A stretch of DNA of 7,690 nt. Source: Methylococcaceae bacterium NSP1-1. GTDB lineage: Bacteria > Pseudomonadota > Gammaproteobacteria > Methylococcales > Methylomonadaceae. The number at the start of each line of letters is the position of its first letter. Position 1 is the stretch's first letter. Below are positions 1 to 5,200 of the stretch, piece by piece. Below the pieces are notes generated by a model, which saw only the letters and a list, made by a program, of their open reading frames with translations, had not been told where the DNA came from and made no database searches. The stretch spans positions 1-7,690 of the forward strand of contig NQJG01000039.1 in NCBI GenBank assembly GCA_002256465.1, read 5' to 3'. The translations under genes and the position numbers were made by a program.

Positions 1-146
1 CGATTTTTTGAGCAAAAATGACTTATTTTGTTTGAGGTAGTAGTTTTTTAAAATCCTCATCCTAGCTGAAGAGTCAAAAGCCGTAATGAGTGCTTGTGTT
101 GAATACAGGCATTTGTCTAAAAACGGACTAACTGGCTTTTCTAGGT
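1..146. other. Left-edge intergenic sequence, nothing recognisable
   Basis: AT-rich DNA downstream of the phosphodiesterase gene. I find no convincing hairpin followed by a T-run on the minus strand, so the end of the long minus-strand transcript is not visible here. One minus-strand frame stays open to the window edge, but it has no start codon near the edge of the upstream gene and no recognisable protein content, so I do not call it a gene. Confidence 0.5.
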
Positions 147-1067
147 TTAAGACTCCAACAGAACGTCTCGTACCCGATTAGGAAAATCGGAAATCAAACC
201 GGTAACACCGGCGGCGATCAGCTGGCGCATATCGTCTTTATTGTTGCAAGTCCACACATTGACATAGCGTCCGCATTCACGAATATCAGTTATTCCATAA
301 AGATTTAGCTTTTGGTTTCCATTTGAATCGCATTCACTATAACAATTGGGATGGTAAGCATCTGCGTCGAGTAATTGCAGATATTCGATCAGATTCTCTA
401 TACGGTCACTGGTCAAGATGCCGGTTGCAATAGTTTTCGTGAGTTGGCGCACTTTCACCAACTGATCATGATCAAACGATGAGATCAGGACCTGATGATC
501 CAATCCCATGAATTCGACCAGCTTCACCACAGCATTTGCCAGTTCTGAGACCATGTCGGGCTGAGTTTTGAGCTCGATGTTAACCATCATGCCTGCCTGC
601 CTGACAAATTCCAGAGTCTGTTTTAAAGTTGGCAGCCTAATCTGACCGGAGGCATAGAACTCACGATCTTGTAAGCTAACAAACCGGGCCGATTCCTCAT
701 CGGTCAACGTTTGCAAAAACTCTTGCCTTTGCTCGTTAGGCAGCGACAATTGTTCGATATACCAACTGCCCGCATCCAGAATGTTCAATTCATCGTAAGT
801 AAAATCCACAACATAATAAGTGCTGCGGTCTGGAAATTTTGCTTTGACATCTGTGCATCGAGTCAATTGTTCGTCATGATGAACCACTAACTCCCCGTCC
901 TTTGACATGCGCACATCCATTTCAAACATCTGGCAACCCAAATTTTTTGCCTTCTGAAAGGCTGCCAATGTATTTTCGGGCGCAAATGCACGTGCACCAC
1001 GATGAGCGATATTTAAAATATCGACAGGGGCTTTTTCCGGCATACGGTGTGACTTCAGATCCAACAT
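147..1067 (-). CDS. Glycerophosphodiester phosphodiesterase (GDPD family)
   Basis: Predicted to hydrolyse glycerophosphodiesters to glycerol-3-phosphate plus an alcohol, for phosphate, glycerol or lipid head-group recycling. The 306-aa protein shows the GDPD TIM-barrel signature: AHRGARAFAPENT at about residues 21-33 (catalytic-type His22, then Arg23, Glu31 and Asn32), FEMDV at 48-52 (metal-binding Glu49 and Asp51), VVHHD at 61-65 (second catalytic-type His64), NIELKT at 163-168 (Glu165) and a C-terminal VNVWTCN...GLISDFP barrel end. No signal peptide is seen, so it is probably cytoplasmic (UgpQ-like rather than GlpQ-like). Residues 75-145 form a family-typical but rather long insertion. The ATG at 1067 lacks a clear Shine-Dalgarno; an internal ATG at 1043 (residue 9) is an alternative start that keeps every motif. 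It lies 63 bp after guaD on the same strand and may be the last gene of that transcript or separately expressed. Confidence 0.9.
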   Translation of the reverse strand: MLDLKSHRMPEKAPVDILNIAHRGARAFAPENTLAAFQKAKNLGCQMFEMDVRMSKDGELVVHHDEQLTRCTDVKAKFPDRSTYYVVDFTYDELNILDAGSWYIEQLSLPNEQRQEFLQTLTDEESARFVSLQDREFYASGQIRLPTLKQTLEFVRQAGMMVNIELKTQPDMVSELANAVVKLVEFMGLDHQVLISSFDHDQLVKVRQLTKTIATGILTSDRIENLIEYLQLLDADAYHPNCYSECDSNGNQKLNLYGITDIRECGRYVNVWTCNNKDDMRQLIAAGVTGLISDFPNRVRDVLLES

Positions 1068-1130
1068 TACTTTAATCTTTGTAATTAATCAGATCCTTTG
1101 TTCAGGAGGCGTTCTGGATCAAAGAGGATG

Positions 1131-1598
1131 TCAATAAGCTACCCTGTCACTTTTTTCAGCCCAAATATTAAAAGGCTGCAAGGCATTCGGCAGATTTAAA
1201 TGCAGCATTGCAATGCTGCGTTCTGACGGTGGGACCAAAATTTCATCATAAATGAAACTATCGTCAAAATTGGCGGCAGCTGCATCAAAACGACTACAGG
1301 CATAATAGACTTTTGCAAGCCTTGCCCAGTAGATTGCACCCAAACACATAGGACAGGGTTCGCAGCTGGTGTAAAGAATGCAGTTGTGGAGCTGGAAATC
1401 ATTAAGCTTTATACAAGCCAGACGTATGGCCACAATTTCTGCATGAGCGGTGGGATCTAGTGTGCTAGTAACCATATTGCCACTGGCGGCTATCAGCTGA
1501 TTATCTTTGACAATAATCGCACCATAAGGACCTCCCCGGCCTGACGTGACATTGGCTGCCGCCAAAACGATGGCTTGCTGCAAAAATTCTTCATGCAT
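1131..1598 (-). CDS. guaD: Guanine deaminase (cytidine/deoxycytidylate deaminase fold)
   Basis: Predicted zinc-dependent hydrolytic deamination of guanine to xanthine in the cytoplasm. The 155-aa protein carries the deaminase zinc motif: HAE at 52-54 (His52 zinc ligand, Glu54 proton shuttle) and PCPMC at 81-85 (Cys82 and Cys85 ligands). It resembles the short Bacillus subtilis GuaD type rather than the tRNA adenosine deaminase TadA. Reasons are GGPYGAIIVKD at 22-32, SGN at 39-41, LYTSCEPCPMCLGAIYWA at 75-92, FDDSFIY at 111-117 (Asp113) and a C-terminal Tyr155, which in the B. subtilis enzyme reaches the active site of the partner subunit. Its ATG immediately follows the metA stop codon (TAGATG, no intervening base). 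There is no strong Shine-Dalgarno of its own, so translational coupling to metA is likely. A different specificity within the family (for example another purine) cannot be excluded from sequence alone. Confidence 0.9.
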   Translation of the reverse strand: MHEEFLQQAIVLAAANVTSGRGGPYGAIIVKDNQLIAASGNMVTSTLDPTAHAEIVAIRLACIKLNDFQLHNCILYTSCEPCPMCLGAIYWARLAKVYYACSRFDAAAANFDDSFIYDEILVPPSERSIAMLHLNLPNALQPFNIWAEKSDRVAY

Positions 1599-2663
1599 CT
1601 ACAGGCCCAAGGGATTATTCGGGTCTACACCCTCCATAAAAGGAAAGCGTCGATCCTGATTGGTCAGTTGATATATTTTGCCTAACCAGTTGTTGAAAAC
1701 GGCTTTTGCGGTATCTTTCCAGGTGTTGTCTATATGCTCCAGAATATGAGCTTCGGGAAACTCATTCAGTGGTTCATCGGAATGCCTGGCTGATCTGACA
1801 TGTTGTTCATAATCGGAAAAAATTTGCTGCACAATTTCATTAAAATAATGTTCGGGAAAGGGCGGGTAGTCTGTTCTTTCTCCATGATAAAACCGCATCA
1901 CTTCCCGTTTATATTCTTTTAACAAACTTATGTCATCGTATTCCGGATGACCCTGAAAAAACACAATGCGAAAACCATCGGGACTTACCGCAAGATGAAC
2001 CCCGGCTTCTTTGCTTGCAGCCAGGACCTTAAGACCACATCGTTCCATATCACTTTGAAATATTTCATTAAACCGGGAATGAGGTACATCAAAGCGGGTG
2101 TTGATTTCTGCAACCAAAGGATGGGTTCGGTCGATAAGCTTGTGAGAAAACACTCCCCAGCGCTTAGCGGGCAAGCGGGTACGCTCAATGCCGTAACAGT
2201 GCTGAATTACAGCATGGGTAGCAAGGCATGAGCAGAGCACAGAGGTAACATTTTCCTTCGCCCAGGAAAAAACTTCCATGAGTGGTTGCCAGAAGTCTTC
2301 TTCGGGTAGTCGGGGATGGGTGACATTGGCGCCGCTGATAATCAGGGCATCCAGTCCATCCAGTTTGATTTTTTCAAAAGGTTCGTAATATTTATCAATA
2401 TGCGCCTGTGCTTCCGGGCTTCTTTTCAGACCCGCTACGGTAAAAGGATGGACGTGGAATTGAACGATTTGATTACACGCTCCCACCAGTCGAAAAAATT
2501 GTCTTTCTGTCGCTTCCAATGCGGCATCGGGCATCATATTGAGCAGACCGATATGCATTTCCCTGATGTCCTGTTGACTGGCGCGATCTGGCGCCAATAT
2601 TTCTTCACCTTCTTCACGTAGGCGTTGAAAAGTGGGTAAATTAATGTGAGCAACTAAAGGCAT
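1599..2663 (-). CDS. metA: Homoserine O-acyltransferase, MetA family
   Basis: Acylates L-homoserine from succinyl-CoA or acetyl-CoA, the committed step of methionine biosynthesis (cytoplasmic). The ATG at 2663 gives a 354-aa protein beginning MPLVAHINLP. A TTG 15 bases further upstream is in frame, but the ATG matches the start usual for this group. Key features are HIGLLNMMPDAALEATERQF near 37-56, the nucleophile Cys146 in the CSCLATHA segment, FDVPHSR near 191-197, and QGHPEYD with His239 and Glu241. These correspond to E. coli MetA Cys142/His235/Glu237 with a constant offset of four. The protein is about 45 residues longer than E. coli MetA (309 aa), mostly at the C-terminus after the PPFPEHYF segment. 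The acyl-donor-specificity position (E. coli Gly111, Bacillus cereus Glu111) appears to be Thr115, so donor choice is not predictable. It starts 19 bp after the P-loop gene and abuts guaD. Confidence 0.93.
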   Translation of the reverse strand: MPLVAHINLPTFQRLREEGEEILAPDRASQQDIREMHIGLLNMMPDAALEATERQFFRLVGACNQIVQFHVHPFTVAGLKRSPEAQAHIDKYYEPFEKIKLDGLDALIISGANVTHPRLPEEDFWQPLMEVFSWAKENVTSVLCSCLATHAVIQHCYGIERTRLPAKRWGVFSHKLIDRTHPLVAEINTRFDVPHSRFNEIFQSDMERCGLKVLAASKEAGVHLAVSPDGFRIVFFQGHPEYDDISLLKEYKREVMRFYHGERTDYPPFPEHYFNEIVQQIFSDYEQHVRSARHSDEPLNEFPEAHILEHIDNTWKDTAKAVFNNWLGKIYQLTNQDRRFPFMEGVDPNNPLGL

Positions 2664-2682
2664 AATGACAGCTCGCAAGTTT

Positions 2683-3528
2683 TCATGAGTGTTTAGCCAG
2701 CGCAGCGGTAATCAGTTGAATAAAATCATCTTCATTCTTAACGGTTGCGACATCATTCGCATCAACGGTATATCCGTACCGGTCTGCGATGGCCTGATAG
2801 CGTGGCAGCCGGGATTTAAATAACTCTGGAAAAACCCAGGAAACAAACTCATCGGGTGGCATAACATCGGTAGAGGCGTAGTTTTTAAGACTCATGAATT
2901 CAGCAAGCTTGTCATCAAGAAAAGCTTCCCGGTAATACAATGGTTTAGGATCTGTTTTGGCGCGCTCAATAATGGTTTGTTCCAAGGCGGGAGGTATTTT
3001 GATGTAAATAATCAGTGTATTCTGTGCAAGTGTTTCCAATACCTCAGGGCTGTCCAGTTCACAAACGCTGCCGCCGGCATCATTAATAAAGTGGTGATAA
3101 CCGTAGATGTCTTCGGCTTTATGAATAAATTCAGGCACATCATTCATTGCGGCAATTTCAGCCTGACGATGCAAATTTTGTCGGCGTTTAAATTCCTGTA
3201 AAGACAGACCACCCTGGGCAGGATCGCCAACTTTCCCCAGGAAAGTGGAAACAGGAGCAAGGTTATCAACGGTTATTTTATTGGAAATATAAATAGAGTC
3301 AGACAATAGTAAATCACGTAAAAACGGCACGCTCATTGCTTGTCGTTTAATGTTGTCCAGAATCGGCTCTCGCAGATATTTCGTGCCTATCCGGTAATCA
3401 CCTGAATAATGAAACCATTTGGCTTTGGGTAATTTATTGGCTAATGTCGTTTTTCCAGCGCCGGACATGGCCAATAAGGTAATTCTTTTTGTCTGCCAGT
3501 CTAAAAATTCCTGAGGACTCATTTTCAT
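2683..3528 (-). CDS. Uncharacterised P-loop ATPase / kinase-like protein
   Basis: I do not recognise a named function. The 281-aa protein has a Walker A loop near its N-terminus, AMSGAGKTT at 20-28, on a typical beta-strand (RITLL). The first position of the GxxxxGK[ST] consensus is Ala. It continues with KAKWFHYSGDYRIGTKY, then HHFINDAGGSVCELD near 145-159, then a hydrophobic strand TLIIYIKIP followed by an Arg/Lys-rich segment (IIERAKTDPKPLYYREAFLD). The order of P-loop, core strand and basic lid-like segment resembles small-molecule kinases of the shikimate/adenylate kinase type, so phosphorylation of a small metabolite or nucleotide is a reasonable guess, not a demonstrated role. No signal peptide or membrane segment is present. 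The ATG at 3528 has AAGGAA about 9 nt upstream. It lies 18 bp after the acidic 98-aa gene and 19 bp before metA, so it is in the same operon. Confidence 0.8.
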   Translation of the reverse strand: MKMSPQEFLDWQTKRITLLAMSGAGKTTLANKLPKAKWFHYSGDYRIGTKYLREPILDNIKRQAMSVPFLRDLLLSDSIYISNKITVDNLAPVSTFLGKVGDPAQGGLSLQEFKRRQNLHRQAEIAAMNDVPEFIHKAEDIYGYHHFINDAGGSVCELDSPEVLETLAQNTLIIYIKIPPALEQTIIERAKTDPKPLYYREAFLDDKLAEFMSLKNYASTDVMPPDEFVSWVFPELFKSRLPRYQAIADRYGYTVDANDVATVKNEDDFIQLITAALAKHS

Positions 3529-3546
3529 GCAACAGTTTCCTTGCTA

Positions 3547-3843
3547 CTACAGATAATCATCAATATCCATGTCTTCAGGATTGGGCTTGTGTTCATCCGG
3601 GTCTGAATAGCCAAGATCATCAGTTTCAATATCATCAAAAGGTGCACTCCAGTCTTCAGGGTCTTCGATGTAATCAAAAGTTGAGTTATACCAGCTGTCA
3701 TGATCGTATTCGCCAATATCACCGTTTAGGTATTGGACTTCGATTGAATCGTCACTTTCATCGATAGCCACAACTTTAAACTTAAGGTTGTTTTCTACGT
3801 CTTTGTACCAGCTACCGATGATAGGGTCTGCCACTGTTGTCAT
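3547..3843 (-). CDS. Small, highly acidic conserved hypothetical protein (DUF6763-like)
   Basis: This 98-aa protein has 30 Asp/Glu against 4 Lys and no Arg or Cys, so it carries a very strong negative charge. The N-terminal half (about 1-50) is a compact beta-like segment: PIIGSWYKD, then LKFKVVAIDE, then IEVQYLNGDIGEYDHDSWY. This is reminiscent of small SH3/Tudor-like barrels. The C-terminal half is a repetitive acidic tail (PEDWSAPFDDIETDDLGYSD). The motif set agrees with my memory of the DUF6763 family of gammaproteobacterial hypotheticals; its function is unknown. The ATG at 3843 has GAGGT 7 nt upstream. The gene ends in two consecutive TAG codons (3549-3544), after which the Shine-Dalgarno of the P-loop gene begins. 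It is the first gene of the minus-strand run. A protein-interaction or nucleic-acid-mimic role is conceivable from composition only. Confidence 0.82.
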   Translation of the reverse strand: MTTVADPIIGSWYKDVENNLKFKVVAIDESDDSIEVQYLNGDIGEYDHDSWYNSTFDYIEDPEDWSAPFDDIETDDLGYSDPDEHKPNPEDMDIDDYL

Positions 3844-3882
3844 GATTGTTACCTCAATTGTTAGTCAGGATGCTCGATAGGA

Positions 3883-3910
3883 GATATAAATTAGCGGATA
3901 TTATTAACAA
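3883..3910 (-). promoter_or_regulatory. Candidate sigma-70 promoter for the acidic-protein/metA operon
   Basis: On the minus strand, TTGTTA (3910-3905) and TATATC (3888-3883) are separated by 16 bp. That would place transcription start about 33 bp before the ATG at 3843. An overlapping alternative, TTGAGT with an 18-bp gap to TAATAT, lies slightly further upstream. Both are imperfect matches in AT-rich DNA. Confidence 0.3.
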
Positions 3911-4070
3911 GGCTAAAGAAAACTCAAAACTATTTTGCATAAATTGAAATGCTATTGATATTTAATGGTTACTTTAAAACATAACGCTAAGAACTATCAT
4001 ATAGAGATTATCTATCTATTCATAGAGTAAGTGAGGTTCCATTGCAAGTATGTATGCTGTTACTTATGTT

Positions 4071-4095
4071 GCTATAGTGTTATAAACACTATAGC
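4071..4095. repeat. Perfect inverted repeat, 11-bp arms and 3-bp centre
   Basis: GCTATAGTGTT at 4071-4081 is exactly reverse-complementary to AACACTATAGC at 4085-4095, separated by ATA. Neither strand has a following T-run, so it is not a standard terminator. It could be a dimeric regulator's operator or a hairpin in a transcript. It lies about 230 bp upstream of the acidic-protein gene and about 340 bp upstream of the smbP-like gene. Confidence 0.75.
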
Positions 4096-4431
4096 TAGGA
4101 ATAAAAACATTGCCATGAGGCCTAACAATTTGCATTAGATAGCCTGAAATCGGCAGTTAATGCGAGGGACAGTTTGTTCGTACAGAGGTATAAAATCCCG
4201 TCCTGAGCGCTTCAACTTGGCTCGGAGAGTCTTGTCGAAAGGGGAGAGCTGCCTTTTAAACTACTCGGCTGAGAATTTAGATTGATCAATGTATTGCAAA
4301 ATAAATTCCATGATGGTTAAAATGTAATTGTCGGACCATGTGCTTTCCCCCCTTTGTAGGTGGAAATATTCGATTCAAGTAAAAGTGGTAACGACAACAT
4401 AAATATTCCAAATAATACTGAGGAGAGAATA

Positions 4432-4776
4432 ATGAAAAAATTAGCACCTTTATTTGCAGGTTTGTTATTGTGTTTGAGCACTACTGTTTTCGCTGAAGAA
4501 CATCTCGACCAGGCGCTGGAACACGCGAACGCGGCGGTAGCGGAAGGGCAAGCTGGTAAAGCGTCAAGTTTGGTCACACATGCGAAAGCCGCTTTGGACC
4601 ATTCGCTGGCTGCTTCTCTGGTTGCCAAGAGCGTGCCAAAAGGCCATATAGACGAGGCATCCAAGTCGCTGCAAGAAGCTATTGATCATGGCAATTTGAA
4701 TCATGCAGCCCCTGCTACTAAATCCGCAGAAGCGGGTGTAGCGCATCTTAAAGCTGCTAAAGCTGCTACAAAATAA
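4432..4776 (+). CDS. smbP: Small metal-binding protein, SmbP family (periplasmic)
   Basis: A 114-aa secreted helical protein, likely binding divalent metals such as copper in the periplasm. SmbP was first described in Nitrosomonas europaea. The N-terminus is a clear signal peptide: MKK, a hydrophobic core to about residue 18, and a VFA cleavage site before EEH, leaving about 93 mature residues. The mature part is Ala/Lys/Glu/His-rich with recurring helical units containing spaced His (24, 31, 50, 57, 72, 86, 91, 105), for example EHLDQALEHANAAVAEG, THAKAALDHS and SLQEAIDHG. With 8 His it looks poorer in His than the Nitrosomonas protein, so metal capacity may be lower. It ends with an in-frame 9-bp tandem repeat (4750-4767) encoding KAAKAA. 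The start is fixed by the signal peptide and by AGGAGA at 4421-4426; the in-frame GTG at 4360 is rejected. It is monocistronic, followed by a terminator. Confidence 0.82.
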   Translation: MKKLAPLFAGLLLCLSTTVFAEEHLDQALEHANAAVAEGQAGKASSLVTHAKAALDHSLAASLVAKSVPKGHIDEASKSLQEAIDHGNLNHAAPATKSAEAGVAHLKAAKAATK

Positions 4777-4795
4777 TATCAATATCCATTCGGAG

Positions 4796-4827
4796 AAAAC
4801 GGGCAGATTGTTCTGCCCGTTTTTTTT
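4796..4827 (+). terminator. Rho-independent terminator of the smbP-like gene, possibly bidirectional
   Basis: A 12-bp perfect stem (4796-4807 with 4812-4823; core ACGGGCAGA/TCTGCCCGT) has a TTGT loop and an eight-T run at 4820-4827. It starts 20 bp after the smbP-like stop codon. On the minus strand the same stem ends in four T, and it lies 12 bp after the restored stop of the convergent DUF2278/lamin-tail gene, so it may also terminate that transcript weakly. Confidence 0.93.
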
Positions 4828-4908
4828 ACCTGTTTAGTTCAAAACAAAACAGTCCAGCCGCTTCGAGCCTGTTCTTTGGTATAGGATACCCCGTGTTGCT
4901 TGAGTCCG

Positions 4909-4928
4909 CCAGGATCAACCAGGATCAA
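4909..4928. repeat. Perfect 10-bp tandem duplication, frameshifting
   Basis: CCAGGATCAA occurs at 4909-4918 and again at 4919-4928 with no mismatch. On the coding (minus) strand this inserts one extra TTGATCCTGG unit. Ten bases are not a multiple of three, so the LTD frame ends at TGA immediately after LLDPG. With a single copy the frame reads on into a canonical family C-terminus. Confidence 0.92.
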
Positions 4929-5162
4929 GAAGAGTAATGATGCCGCCGTTGTTACCCAACTGCGCCCCTTGTCCATCCAATTTCACTACACCGGTAGCGC
5001 CAGGATTAAGCTGCATATTACTAATAACTGACCGTTTTTTATTTTTATCTGCAATAAACCAACCGGACAAATCAACCTTGCCTGGGGCAAGATTAATCAA
5101 GGTAACAGTTTCATGTCCAGCATCGTCCCCTTCCGGATTGACCAGCGCCGCTATAATCTGGA

Positions 5163-5200
5163 CGCTTGTCTCCTCAGTAACCGCTTGCCTCCTCAGTAAC
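5163..5200. repeat. 19-bp tandem duplication (one mismatch), frameshifting
   Basis: The plus-strand unit CGCTTGTCTCCTCAGTAAC at 5163-5181 is repeated at 5182-5200 with one T-to-C difference. On the coding strand both copies encode V-T-E-E-(A or T)-S in two different frames. Because 19 is 18+1, the extra copy shifts the reading frame and ends the DUF2278 product at a TGA inside the second copy, after VTEEASGY. Confidence 0.92.

Larger units (their letters stand above)
3844..4431. other. 588-bp divergent intergenic region without a recognisable gene
   Basis: It separates the divergent acidic-protein operon and the smbP-like gene. The flanks are strongly AT-rich. About 4140-4270 is visibly richer in G and C. 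Contents I can point to are a weak candidate minus-strand promoter (3883-3910), a perfect inverted repeat (4071-4095), a 10-bp palindrome ATTGATCAAT (4281-4290) and several very short open frames without ribosome binding sites, such as a 41-codon frame at 4160-4285 on the plus strand. No tRNA, transposase remnant or Rho-independent terminator was recognised. Its length is more than two promoters need, so a small RNA or a decayed gene is possible. Confidence 0.6.
4839..5200 (-). pseudogene. Detached lamin-tail (LTD) C-terminal part of the DUF2278 gene
   Basis: The frame containing VQIIAALVNPEGDDAG, then ETVTLINLAPGKVDLSGWFIAD, then GNNGGIITLLDPG (5200-4915) is a lamin-tail/LTD-type immunoglobulin-fold domain. 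Such domains are commonly fused to DUF2278 at the C-terminus. It has no ATG and no own Shine-Dalgarno plus start; its upstream edge is the second copy of a 19-bp tandem duplication that shifted it out of frame with the DUF2278 part. A second tandem duplication (10 bp, 4909-4928) creates a premature TGA after LLDPG. Removing one copy restores GGLKQHGVSYTKEQARSGWTVLF and a TGA at 4841-4839, the usual end of this family. As it stands the segment is very probably not translated. Confidence 0.85.

Noticed and set aside
1..144. Open minus-strand frame reaching the left edge
   Set aside because: No start codon with a ribosome binding site, no recognisable protein motif, and AT-rich composition in which an open frame of this length is not remarkable.
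1068..1130. Terminator between guaD and the phosphodiesterase gene
   Set aside because: Only a 5-bp stem (GATCC/GGATC) with a long loop and no T-run is present; this does not meet terminator criteria.
1947..2231. Plus-strand open frames opposite metA and the GH13 gene
   Set aside because: They are antisense shadows of strongly conserved coding regions, with no motif of their own.
4115..4160. Integron attC-like core (GCCTAAC / GTTAGGC)
   Set aside because: Only one core-like heptamer is visible at 4120-4126. No partner GTTRRRY/RYYYAAC core or folded attC arms were found within 150 bp on either strand.
4160..4285. 41-codon plus-strand frame in the intergenic region
   Set aside because: It lacks a Shine-Dalgarno sequence and resembles no family I know, so it is not supported as a gene.
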